Source: Aradus depressus (Eukaryota; Arthropoda; Insecta; Hemiptera; Aradidae). Taken from it: a DNA stretch of 64,000 bases. The translations under genes and the position numbers were made by a program. The DNA is taken from positions 19,641,027-19,705,026 of the forward strand of contig OY759221.1 of the NCBI GenBank assembly GCA_963662175.1. Direction: 5' to 3'. Under the pieces are notes generated by a model. That model was not told the DNA's origin and did not search any database. It saw nothing but the letters and a program-made list of their open reading frames with translations. Below, piece by piece: positions 10,248-20,624 of the stretch. The stretch's first letter is position 1. Each line of letters starts with the position of its first letter.

Positions 10248-10817
10248 TGTAACGAAGTTACATATATGGTTCACATATGGAACTCACCCCATCTCATTTA
10301 TCGATAGTCGTTCGGAAATGTACCTATGTTGATTGAACGGTTGTACACCGGGAGCGCTCACCTCCTAGGTTGAGCTATCAATCAACTTAGAGCACACATT
10401 CGATTCCTAGTCGTACTAGAGAGAGACCAACTTGCCTCCGCAGAGAGCGAACATACCAGGTGCTGTATATTGTAAATGAAGTATATTTGAAATTATTATA
10501 TATATATATTATTCTTTAGAGGGGATCCTTTGTATTAGATATTTCACCAGTCTATTAGTTATTTTGAAGTGATTTTGAGTTTATTACGAAGATTATATTT
10601 CCACGTTTTTCTTCTATAACTCTTTTTCTTATTTTCTCTCTACCACCCCTTTCCCAGCAGAAGTGGCGATCATCTGGACTCCAGACTTTTCCTAATCGGA
10701 AATATAGGTTTATTTTCACGAGGGTTTTTGTCCAGTAACTGGAATTTCCGCCCTCAAGTGTTTTTGATGTCTGTTCTCGGCTTCCACGGCTAGTTATAAA
10801 GGGAACAAATCATTACA
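10248..10817 (+). repeat. 3' LTR of the gag-only element
   Basis: 570 bp, same ends and content as 5653-6222, followed directly by the AAGT target duplication. Confidence 0.9.
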
Positions 10818-11199
10818 AAGTCATGAAGACTATGTACAAAATAATAACTATGTATACAATGAGAAAATAATTTCAACGATAATAATAAAAAATATAAATA
10901 AAAAAAATGAAAAATATAATAATAATAAAAATAAGAATATAAGAAATTAGGTTTTAAAAAAATGTATATATATAATAAATACATACATAAAATAATAATA
11001 ATAATAATAATAAAAATCTCTCCGTGAAGTCATGAAGACTATGTACAAAATAATAACTATGTATACAATGAGAAAATAATTTCAACGATAATAATAAAAA
11101 ATATAAATAAAAAAAATGAAAAATATAATAATAATAAAAATAAGAATATAAGAAATTAGGTTTTAAAAAAATGTATATATATAATAAATACATACATAA

Positions 11200-11230
<31 letters not shown>

Positions 11231-11245
11231 GTAATATAATAAAAA
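10818..11245. repeat. AT-rich tandem repeat, right part
   Basis: Completes the unit interrupted at 5652 and adds one more full unit (from about 11013), ending in TAA repeats before the next SINE. Short minus-strand frames rich in Tyr, Phe and Leu are artefacts of the AT-rich repeat. Confidence 0.8.
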
Positions 11246-11247
11246 GA

Positions 11248-11595
11248 GAGGGCGCCGGTAGCTCAGTGGTGTGCGTGCTTGTGTTCTGAGCTCAAGATCG
11301 TGGGTTCGAAACCCGACCGAGGCCCTTAGTTGCTTTTATCTGAGAGGTAAAATAAACTTAAGCACGCCGTCCTTCGGATGGGTCGTTAAGCGATGGTCCC
11401 GAGCTTGTACGATGTCAGGTACTCGTTAAAGACCCCTACCCTAGGTGAATAAAAATTTAGGGTAGGCAAAATTTAGGACTCTCACAGTAGAGTTGGGCTC
11501 ATGTCCACCAGAGTGACGAAGGAGTGCTCTGGTAGTAGGCGATATGACCTTCTAGTTAAAGCCGGGGCCTGAGTCATAAAATCTAACCTAACCTA
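11248..11595 (+). mobile_element. tRNA-derived SINE, full length
   Basis: Intact A-box TAGCTCAGTGG and B-box GGTTCGAAACCC. The tail reads ATAAAATCTAACCTAACCTA. It sits at the edge of the TAA-rich array. Confidence 0.88.
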
Positions 11596-12174
11596 TAATA
11601 AAAAGACTCCAAATAAAAATATTAAAATATATATTATAACCATTTTTCTCCCTGTGTGAGTGCAAATCACGTAATTAATAAAATAAATAAAATTGAGATC
11701 GAAAAATTATTAAATTTGAAAATTATTTAAATCGCGACTTTAATTAAACAATGCCTGAATAGCTGAAAGCACTCCCACGGGAAGAACGGTTACAAGATCC
11801 TAACGGTTAGTTGACATCAGTAATTAACAATAATTAATTACTGTTGTCAACCAGAAGAAGCATGAGTGGGGGGGGAAATGAAATGAATCAAACCTATAAC
11901 TTTAACATATTTATTTTAATGAGAACATATTTACAAAACAACAATTGAATATATATAATTTGGCCGTGTGTCTGAAGGACTGAATTATAACTTAATTACG
12001 AGGTACCTCGATACGATATCCATGGCGAATGACGGCGTGATCACCCTTTCTGGACTTCCCGTAGAAATCGTCTATTCACATAGTCCCTGAAGATCTGCGT
12101 AGTTTCGAGGGCACACCAGAAGTTACACCCCCACTGACTTTGCACCGTCCAAGATCAAAGTGTGTCTCTACGAC
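11596..12174. other. No gene seen
   Basis: AT-rich up to about 11995, then a mixed-composition segment (12000-12170) that leads into the minisatellite. No frame or motif can be supported. Confidence 0.5.
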
Positions 12175-12621
12175 TAATTCACATATTCAAACTGATATTA
12201 CTTATAGAAAAGATACGTGGTGATCACCCAAGACATGAACGAAGAAAACTCAATTGACATATTTAAACTCAACTGTACAATATAAAAAGAACGTGGTGAC
12301 CAGCCAAGACATGAACGAAGAAAGTACTTTCACATACTGAAACTAGGCTTTACAAAGAGAGGAACGTGGTGATCCACCAAGATATGAGCGAAGAAAAAGT
12401 TAATTCACATATTTAAACTCAACTGTACAATATAAAAAGAACGTGGTGACCAGCCAAGACATGAGCGAAGAAAAAGTTAATTCACATATTTAAACTCAAC
12501 TGTACAATATAAAAAGAACGTGGTGACCAGCCAAGACATGAGCGAAGAAAGTACTTTCACATACTGAAACTAGGCTTTACAAAGGGAGGAACGTGGTGAT
12601 CCACCAAGACATGAGTGAAGA
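12175..12621. repeat. Minisatellite of six units of 73-77 bp
   Basis: The core ACGTGGTGA…CCAAGACATGA(A/G)CGAAGAA begins near 12215, 12291, 12364, 12441, 12518 and 12591. Two linker types (AATTCACATATTTAAACTC and TACTTTCACATACTGAAAC) are interspersed, so the array has a mixed higher-order structure. It is non-coding. Confidence 0.9.
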
Positions 12622-13198
12622 CTGAGTAAAACGGGGAGTGGCTTCCGATATCCGACCGTGGTAGGGGACAGTTCTCGAGACTTGATTCGTCGTCGGACTC
12701 CGCCCATTTTATTTCCAGCCAATCGCATATTACCAATTAACATCTGCCTCTAGTTGTGTGAAAACCTGGAGTAAGAAAAAAAACCTTTACTGCTTATTCC
12801 TTATACACCGGATGTAGACAATTATCTTGGCTTCCTTTCCATTGTGTCTCTATTATTCTTTATTTTCGCTCCCAGCGATCGCGATTCTCTCGCAGGCATC
12901 ATTGGTTCCGAGCATTCTCTTCCAAATGCAATTCTCGTTTATTCAACACCACACAACCCATACTTTGCTCCTAGCGATCGCGATCCTCTCGTAGACATCG
13001 CCAGTTCTGAGCATTATCTATAGGGTAGACATGCTACAATATATATAATTATAAAATATAAATATAAATTCAGTTCGAGAAATATAATATTAGTGAGATG
13101 ATTTGTTTTTCATGAAGATACCGCCTACTTTTCATTTTATTTTACATGTGTCCGAAAATTCGTTGTTTTCTTAGGAACATGACCAACAATCAGATATA
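12622..13198. other. No gene; short duplicated block near 12866-13020
   Basis: GCTCCCAGCGATCGCGATTC at about 12868 recurs with changes near 12967, each followed by TCTCG…GAGCATT, so a segment of about 97 bp is duplicated. A CCAAT-like box lies near 12719. Nothing here codes for protein. Confidence 0.5.
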
Positions 13199-13401
13199 GA
13201 GGGCGCTGGTAGCTCGGAGATGTAATGCTTCGGACGGGACTTTAAACGGTCCGAGCCTGTACGATGTCAGGCCTAAATAGACAAAATTTAGGACTCCCAT
13301 ACTAGAGTCGGGCTCACGTCCACCGGAGCGACGAAAAAGCGCTTTGGCAGTAGGCGATATAATCTTGTAGTTATAGCCCAAGCATGAGTCATAATAACTA
13401 A
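13199..13401 (+). mobile_element. SINE with deleted head and middle
   Basis: The first bases (GAGGGCGCTGGTAGCTC) and the second half (CTTCGGACGGGAC…GAGTCATAATAACTAA) remain. Position 13228 inside it is the left breakpoint of the large tandem duplication. Its copy at 19695 lacks the head. Confidence 0.75.
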
Positions 13402-13453
13402 ATGCCCGATTCCCACTCAGCTACCCCTAGACCCATTTTCCGTTTATTGAAAA

Positions 13454-13870
13454 TAAATAAGTGTCGTCCTCATTGGGTCCTGGATACACAAAAATTTCCT
13501 GTCGATACATTCATTTTATCGGGAATTATCGTGCTCACAGACACACACATAAATTTTATATTACATTTTTTCAACATTTTTGGAATTAGAATGTCGAAAA
13601 ACAGAAAATTCTGTTGAAAACACATTGAATTTCTAACCGATTACATAACTTCCCCTATATTTCGGGAAGTATAAGTCATCGATGTATTACCGGCATTGTA
13701 CTTTCTCAGCACGAAGTAATCAACAAAATTTTGGAATTAGGGGTCCAAAAACAGAAAATTCTGGGGAAAACAACATCGAATTTCTGATTGATTATATCCC
13801 CCTGAACTTCTTCAGAAATTCGATGTTGAGTTTTCAACGGAAAAATCGATTCCTTTAGATTTGATGTATC
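13454..13870. repeat. Fragment of the unit-built foldback family
   Basis: GATACATTCATTTTATCGGG, the TTACATAACTTCCCCTATA block and ACCGGCATTGTACTTTCTCA match central and terminal parts of the foldback elements at 40.7 and 51.1 kb. The 71-codon frame at 13402 is not a gene. An identical copy lies 6467 bp downstream. Confidence 0.6.
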
Positions 13871-13953
13871 GACACTAAATTTTATATAAATTTAAATCCT
13901 CCTAACGAAGACACTTAACAATTTTCAACTAACTTGAAACAAGGGGAAAGAGA

Positions 13954-13973
13954 GGGGGGGGGGGGGGGGGGGG
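13954..13973 (+). repeat. Poly-G run of 20
   Basis: Present in all three copies of the array (20421-20440 and 24679-24697; the last has 19). It is a likely sequencing and replication trouble spot. Confidence 0.9.
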
Positions 13974-14157
13974 AGGGCGTTGCATGCAGAATCCGTAATA
14001 ACTGCCTATGTAATGATCAGGAATTTTCAATAAAATCGATATATTGGTTTCAAAGGGAGAGAGAGATAACTTAGATGATTAAGTCACAATGGGGAAGTAC
14101 ATAGCTGGTTCACCACAATTTTTTTAGATCACATTCTCACTGAATACACCACTCAAG

Positions 14158-15667
14158 TGTAATATAAACAAGCCCGTTGCCAAGGCAACGGATTTATTAG
14201 CCACGATATATTTTTTTTATTAAACCGAATTTAGAAGACGAAATCAAAGTAAAAGAAGAAAGAAAATTAAGAAAGAAGAAAAGAAAATGGAAATCTGAAG
14301 AACAAAACAAGTTTAAGAAAAAAGGAGGAATAACTTCAAAAGGAAGAAAAGGTGGCTGTAGGCCTAACCTTACAGTTATCAACAAATATTTTAAATAATA
14401 ATTACAAGATCCACCGACTTCAAAAGGAAACTAAATTTTCAGAAGGGATTAATTTAGCACCCAGAAACAAAATGAAACAGCTAAAAGAAGAAGAATGAAG
14501 AAAATTTCAGGAAAATATAAGCAAAATTAAGAAAAGGTCAATAATTAAAAAACGAGTCGGTAGAAAGTTGTGAAAATTTTTAGGAAAAGACAGTTAATTA
14601 TTAAGAAAAGATTAAAGAAGAAAAAGAAGAGAAAAACTGCCCACATCAGAAAGAAAAGCCAGTAGTAAATTTTGAAGAAACGGTCAGTTCTAAAATACAT
14701 CGAATCAACTAGGCCGGATCCCATCTGAAATAATACAAGTGATCCGAAAGTGTATACCACAAACTTTAAACACTGTTTTCGAGAAATGAAGAAGCCAAAA
14801 TTAAAAACAAAAGTTACAGAAAATTAAGATAACAATTTAGAAGAAAGAAGAAACGGGAGAAAGGAGAGAAAACACCAAAAAATATTAATATTTAGAAGTA
14901 AAACAAGAGACAACAGAAAAAAGAAACTCGAATTTGCTACCCATAATTCCGTGCGGAGGCAGTTTATTCAGTCTGTGTTGAGTTCTGGTAGAAGTGAGAC
15001 CTGTGAGAGACTAGTCTCTGCTTTTTTGTTTGAAATGAGTGAAAAGTAGTGAGTAAACAATTAAAAGTGAGTAAAAGTGACTAATGAAGAGTTAAGATGA
15101 GGTGGAGAGAGCCTGGACTCCGATTTCTTTTGTAAAATATAATTAATTAGAATTATCTGTTTCAAGTGTGACGTCACCAAGGTATGATCCATTTTTTTGT
15201 ACATATAATTTCTAAGATGGCCATTTTTAATTTCAAAATTCATAATAGTTTTATTAAAGTTATATTGTTTGTAAATATGTTTTAATTTTCTTTTAACTCC
15301 CCATATCTCTCTCAATGAAATTCAAATCTCAAAACTCATAGGCCTTGCGAATCAACACCTTTGAGATAAGCGCCAATCGTTATCGGGACATAATATTTAA
15401 TAATCTTAATTTTCAGAATCACACCGGGAGACCTTTGGATTTTTGGATTGGTGCAAGTAACGTAGTTTGAAAATTTTACAGAGTTATTTATAACATATGT
15501 TTTTCATTTTTTTTAAGAGCTTCACTCAACCATATGGTAGATTATTTTATTTTTGAAATTATAGATTTAATTAACTTAAATTTTTTTATTATTCAAAATT
15601 TTATTCATTTTTTTTAATTTATTGTGAAAGGCAACAAGTCAAAATATATATATTATTAAACCTTTCA
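14158..15667 (+). repeat. LTR copy A (1510 bp)
   Basis: TG…CA ends. It is purine-rich on the plus strand in its first half. The frames at 14197-14385, 14545-14760 and 15061-15315 on the minus strand are by-products of that composition. Confidence 0.88.
14176..14189 (+). promoter_or_regulatory. X-box-like palindrome in the LTR (possible RFX site)
   Basis: GTTGCCAAGGCAAC, inside the longer palindrome CCGTTGCCAAGGCAACGG, lies 18 bp into the LTR. It resembles the RFX-factor X-box (GTTGCC-AT-GGCAAC), differing at the centre. It is repeated at 20643 and 24900 in the other LTRs. Function is inferred from the motif only. Confidence 0.35.
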
Positions 15668-15670
15668 TTA

Positions 15671-15688
15671 TGGCATCTCCTTGTGAGG
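15671..15688 (+). other. Candidate primer binding site
   Basis: TGGCATCTCCTTGTGAGG starts 3 bases after LTR copy A. The TGG start fits a tRNA CCA end, but I cannot name the tRNA. Confidence 0.4.
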
Positions 15689-15951
15689 ATAATTTCTTGT
15701 TTTTTTTTTATTTTGCATTCTTTGATCAATAAATAACTCGCATAGAGTCACCGAAACATTTTTTTAATAAAGAGTAAATATGCCTAAAAGATGCATTTAT
15801 TTAAAATCAGGAAAAACAAGGCCATGAGGAGATATGAGTTTCGTTGAGAGAGTGGGGAATATTGTATGAAATTTTTGAAATATCAGTTTATATATAATAA
15901 TATTGAACACAATTTCTATAAATTTAATTTTTTTTGTATTAATATTTAATC

Positions 15952-17124
15952 ATGCCATTGACGAGAGGGGAAGCAAAAAGATTAGAGGAAGAGAACAAGG
16001 GGGAGGAATTTAGTTCTGACGAAGGGTCCGAAGTAGAGATTTCGGAAGAAACAGATAGGGAAATACCCGTTGCTATGGAGACCAAAGAGGGTACTAGTGA
16101 GGAGGTACAGGAGATTGATATTGTTAGTAAAGAGACAGAGGTAGGGATGAGAGAGAAAATAGAAGAGAAACCAGATAAGGTGGATAGGTTAATGGAAGTT
16201 ATGATGAGGAGTATGGCGGAACAGAATCAAAAGATGATGGAGCAATTTCAAAATTTAAGGAAAGAGCAGTCTCAAAATATAGAAAAGTTGAGAGGGGATA
16301 TGGGGAATCTTACTAGGGAAATGGGGAACAAATTAAGAAACATAGAGACAAACTTGAGTGGGGTAGAGACAAATTTAAGTAGTAAGATTGACGAACAGAA
16401 TCAAATATTAAGTAGGATGATTAACGAAAGTAGAAAAGACATAGAAAATGTGAGGGAAAATTCAAGTAGGAGCATAGGCAATTCCGAAAGGAATCTGAAT
16501 GTAAACGAAAGATGTGATAATAGTATAGAGAATATAGAAGATCAAAAAAATGTAGAAAATATTGAAAATAAGAGCAAAGAGAGAAAGGTTCAAACTGTAG
16601 AAGTAGAAAAAGAAACAAACTTAGAAAATTTAGTAGAGGAAGTCAAAATAGTCTCGGAAATTAGTTCTAGAAATAGCTTAGAAAGTGAAAGGACAGATTT
16701 AACAGTTAAAAGGGATTTCCAAAGTAGAGTAAAATCAGTAAGAAAATTTCTTTCCAAGGGAGAAATTATAATGAATTATCAGTTAGTGCAAACTAAGGTA
16801 GAATTAAGAAAATATGATAGTATGACTGTTGTGCATGAATGGAAAAATTATTTAAGAAAGAATTTACATGAGACTAGTTACCAGGTGGAAGACATTTTTA
16901 GAATACAATACAGAAAAACTGAAGTGAAAATTTATGAAATAAGGGGAAATGAGAAAAATGACGCAGTACTGACAGACAGACTACGTAAAATTCTATTTAG
17001 TGTGGGGGGGAAGATATTTGAAGACATCATAAGGCGCGGCATTAAGAAAAAATCAGGGGCTCCTCTTAGGCTCTGTAATTATTTAATTGCATCAGCCGAA
17101 CTTACAGTAAGTAACTATTTTTGA
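15952..17124 (+). CDS. Gag-like coiled-coil protein of the second LTR element, 390 aa, copy 1
   Basis: The ATG at 15952 is the first in a frame that stays open to TGA at 17124, about 285 bp after the LTR, where gag is expected. Residues 1-70 are very acidic (GEEFSSDEGSEVEISEETD). Residues of about 75-180 form a long heptad pattern (MEQFQNLRKEQSQNIEKLRG) typical of coiled coil. Residues of about 190-265 are low-complexity and charged. The C-terminal 120 residues are basic and more globular (RKFLSKGEIIMNYQLVQTK). There is no zinc knuckle, protease or polymerase motif. The role as Gag is inferred from position and architecture; the fold itself is unfamiliar to me. A strong splice donor GTAAGT at 17107 overlaps the last codons, so a spliced, longer product is possible. 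Confidence 0.65.
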   Translation: MPLTRGEAKRLEEENKGEEFSSDEGSEVEISEETDREIPVAMETKEGTSEEVQEIDIVSKETEVGMREKIEEKPDKVDRLMEVMMRSMAEQNQKMMEQFQNLRKEQSQNIEKLRGDMGNLTREMGNKLRNIETNLSGVETNLSSKIDEQNQILSRMINESRKDIENVRENSSRSIGNSERNLNVNERCDNSIENIEDQKNVENIENKSKERKVQTVEVEKETNLENLVEEVKIVSEISSRNSLESERTDLTVKRDFQSRVKSVRKFLSKGEIIMNYQLVQTKVELRKYDSMTVVHEWKNYLRKNLHETSYQVEDIFRIQYRKTEVKIYEIRGNEKNDAVLTDRLRKILFSVGGKIFEDIIRRGIKKKSGAPLRLCNYLIASAELTVSNYF

Positions 17125-19616
17125 AACTCGAATGAGTTATAGACTGACAGACAGACAAACTGAATAAAACTTTAGACAGAAAACTACGGATAAATGATAT
17201 TTGCAATTGATAAAAGAATAAATGAATATTGTATGAATGAAGTTTATTTGGAATACATACTTGTGTTGTTGTTGAATTTATAATATGTTAATGTAAGGGC
17301 TTGTATTAGGTTAATAGAATGTAATCATGATGTTAATTTTATTTCGAAATGGTGTTTGTAAACAAAGGGGTAGAGAGAAGGTAACATCCCATGGAGAGGT
17401 TATAAACATGACCGAACTAGTTAGTTTATGATGAACGAGACCGAACTAGTACAGAAGGTGACCGACCTGGTTCATAAAGTGAACCGTTCAATTAGTGACC
17501 GGTAACCGTACTTTTGGATAGGGATATCCGATTTTCATGTAAATAAACGTATATATAGGATTTTTTTTTAGTAGATTTTTCTTTATTTAGATTATTAGTA
17601 ATTAATCGAGAATGCAAGATGGAATAAATGAAGTAGATTAGTTTTGTTTTTAGTAGCTAATAAGCAGGCGGAGACTAATTGATCCCCTGCAATAAGCAGG
17701 CGGAGACAATTTGTTCTCTTGCAGTATTTGGCGTCTGCACTTTGCTCAGCCTGGAAACAGTAGACAGAGAACTAGCCCGGTCTCTCCGAAGCTTGACGCG
17801 CTTCCTGTATGTCGAGTCACAGGACTGGTTCCCGACGGAGCTGTCGCTTGGTGTCGGAGAGAGGGAGTGCAGATTGCCTCCTCTCTTTGGCATTGGGGGT
17901 CAGTATCTGGAAGGAACGGTCCAACTGGGGGTCAGAGAAGGATTTTTAGCTGATCCTATGGGAATCGAACCTAGCCATCTCAGAAACATTTAGACAAAGC
18001 TAATACACATAAAACATACATTATTTCGGGGATTTATGATTTATTTGATACATTTATGTTACACCGTACGGACAACACAACATTAAGAAACGAAATCACT
18101 TTACATTACTCAACTTACACAATACACAGGAGGGGATTTTGTATTATTTTGCATTTTTTTATGATTTTATTTGTATATAGTGTAGAAATGTTAATTTAGG
18201 ATTAGAGGAATGAATGCTGGTACGAAAGAAATTGAGAGTGAATGATCGCGAAATAGGGGGGGAGACAATATATATATACATTTTTTTATGTTGTGCAGAA
18301 TATCTAACACACATACAACTATTATTTATGCATTTTCCCATAAGCGGATTTGTGCAGCTTATTTTTTTTACATATACCACTATTATTTATGCATTGGCAT
18401 TGACCCATAAGTTGGTTTCTTACATCAGTACATTTATCTTTATTATACATATATGTAAGACCGTAGGAAGTGGATGATTAGTAGATTTGCTGGCAAGTAT
18501 TTTTTAGTTGTTTTTTTTTGGGTAAAGAGAGTGAAGGGATAGGATTATTCGCGAGAAGAATTAAGAATTTTATAAATAGTTTCATCTAGATATGTTTGTT
18601 TGAGATAAAAGGGGATATAATATAATTAATAATAAAATGATAAGAATACATGGGGATAATTTTTCTTTGAGACTTACCAGACGTTACTGAAAACTTAGAT
18701 TTTGAGGAAGTTATTGAGGAAGTTAGAGCTATTAGAGAATAGATAGCTAGATATTTATATTTTTTGTGAGATAGCCTACCCAAGGAAGGGAGGATCCACA
18801 TTTTCTGCGACGATATATGAGAATAATAATCTACGATGATATAAGAAGTTATTAGGGATTTTTTTTTTGAGATTAAGAAGTTGAAGTTTTTTTTTTTTTT
18901 TTTGAGCTATAGGAGGAGTTAGGGAATGGGCGAAGGCCTAGGTAACGTCGAAATAATGGGATAAGGAATATTTATACTTTGTAGGGGGGAATTTTGTAAC
19001 TTGAGAAGATGTCATAGGAAGTTGAATTTTATTTGAACCAAAGATATAGGAGGAAACATTTAGAAAATGAAGATGAGGGATGATGAACTGAATTTCGAAA
19101 GGCAACCCAATTATTATTTTTTTATTTATGATTTGAAGTAGAATATAAAATTTTTTTTTGAGATTAAGATAGAAAGAAAGATGGAAAGTAAGAAAAGATA
19201 TTAAGTGGTGAAGCGGCAATATTATAATTAAATATAAATTTGGTTTGTTTTGGGACATATGTCCAAAGGATATTAATTACAGTAAAATTTGCAGTTAGGT
19301 AATAATATGTTCAATATTTTTTTTATATATGAAATTTAAAAGACAATTTTATTTGTCTTCCGCTCGTCCAAATTGTAAAGGACTGAGCTCAGTTTATAAT
19401 TAGTGTGTAAAGAATTTTTTTTGTTTAATGTAAATTTGTTGTAAATGACAGTGGGGAATGAAGTGAAGTGACAGGTGCGAGATGAATTTTTGTTGAGGTG
19501 GTTTGTGAGCGTAGAGACACCCAAAAGTGCCGGTTCACGACGACCAATTGGAGGACGACAGGAGTGGATGAAGGCGAAAAAAGGACCAGGATAAAACAGA
19601 TGAAGAGGGAACCTTT
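17125..19616 (+). other. Internal region of the second LTR element, no pol
   Basis: About 2.5 kb without a polymerase or integrase motif. It holds repeated GACCGAACTAG motifs near 17408-17450, a duplicated AATAAGCAGGCGGAGAC (about 17659 and 17692) and a pyrimidine tract with CAG near 17722 that could be a splice acceptor. A GC-richer block at 17710-17990 supports a 104-codon frame of unknown value (17679-17993). The rest is T- and A-rich. Confidence 0.6.
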
Positions 19617-19676
19617 GGAACAAAAATTGTGATTCTAGAAACACAATTTTCGTTCCAGAAAAAATAGGAGAAGGCA
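19617..19676 (+). other. Hairpin and purine-rich tract before the 3' LTR remnant
   Basis: GGAACAAAAATTGTG is followed after about 10 bases by its near-complement CACAATTTTCGTTCC, then AGAAAAAATAGGAGAAGG directly before the LTR remnant. The purine tract is the likely plus-strand primer; the hairpin beside it may be a structural RNA signal. Confidence 0.55.
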
Positions 19677-19694
19677 ATGTAATATAAACAAGCC
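19677..19694 (+). repeat. 18-bp 3' LTR remnant at the duplication junction
   Basis: TGTAATATAAACAAGCCC equals the first 18 bases of the LTR and then joins directly to the SINE copy at 19695. It marks the breakpoint that created the tandem duplication. Confidence 0.85.
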
Positions 19695-20624
19695 CTTCGG
19701 ACGGGACTTTAAACGGTCCGAGCCTGTACGATGTCAGGCCTAAATAGACAAAATTTAGGACTCCCATACTAGAGTCGGGCTCACGTCCACCGGAGCGACG
19801 AAAAAGCGCTTTGGCAGTAGGCGATATAATCTTGTAGTTATAGCCCAAGCATGAGTCATAATAACTAAATGCCCGATTCCCACTCAGCTACCCCTAGACC
19901 CATTTTCCGTTTATTGAAAATAAATAAGTGTCGTCCTCATTGGGTCCTGGATACACAAAAATTTCCTGTCGATACATTCATTTTATCGGGAATTATCGTG
20001 CTCACAGACACACACATAAATTTTATATTACATTTTTTCAACATTTTTGGAATTAGAATGTCGAAAAACAGAAAATTCTGTTGAAAACACATTGAATTTC
20101 TAACCGATTACATAACTTCCCCTATATTTCGGGAAGTATAAGTCATCGATGTATTACCGGCATTGTACTTTCTCAGCACGAAGTAATCAACAAAATTTTG
20201 GAATTAGGGGTCCAAAAACAGAAAATTCTGGGGAAAACAACATCGAATTTCTGATTGATTATATCCCCCTGAACTTCTTCAGAAATTCGATGTTGAGTTT
20301 TCAACGGAAAAATCGATTCCTTTAGATTTGATGTATCGACACTAAATTTTATATAAATTTAAATCCTCCTAACGAAGACACTTAACAATTTTCAACTAAC
20401 TTGAAACAAGGGGAAAGAGAGGGGGGGGGGGGGGGGGGGGAGGGCGTTGCATGCAGAATCCGTAATAACTGCCTATGTAATGATCAGGAATTTTCAATAA
20501 AATCGATATATTGGTTTCAAAGGGAGAGAGAGATAACTTAGATGATTAAGTCACAATGGGGAAGTACATAGCTGGTTCACCACAATTTTTTTAGATCACA
20601 TTCTCACTGAATACACCACTCAAG
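19695..20624 (+). repeat. Duplicated flank between first element and LTR copy B
   Basis: Copy of 13228-14157: headless SINE fragment, foldback-family fragment, poly-G run. It proves that host flank, not only the element, was duplicated. Confidence 0.88.

Larger units (their letters stand above)
5653..10817 (+). mobile_element. Complete, gag-only (non-autonomous) LTR retrotransposon
   Basis: The two LTRs start TGTAAC, end ATTACA, are each 570 bp and look identical by eye. The flanks carry a 4-bp target duplication AAGT (5649-5652 and 10818-10821). The empty-site sequence GTGAAGTCATG survives in the neighbouring tandem unit, which confirms the boundaries. The internal region of about 4.0 kb has a primer binding site, one gag-like gene and a polypurine tract, but no protease, reverse transcriptase, RNase H or integrase frame. 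Movement would need enzymes from a related full element. The 4-bp duplication and the Gag layout suggest Ty3/Gypsy affinity; this is inference. Confidence 0.9.

Noticed and set aside
13221..15667. LTR copy A starting at TGTAAT in 13221 (2.4-kb LTR)
   Set aside because: The CAAG target duplication and the 1510-bp LTR copy C place the true LTR start at 14158; TGTAAT at 13221 is part of the SINE fragment's junction.
17930..17990. tRNA-like B-box on the minus strand (GGTTCGATTCCC)
   Set aside because: The flanking bases do not form a T-stem or acceptor stem, and there is no A-box at the right distance.
17679..17993. 104-codon frame in the second LTR element as a gene
   Set aside because: No recognisable domain, no good start context, and it overlaps other frames of similar length in a GC-richer block. 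Duplicated at 24146 only because of the tandem array.
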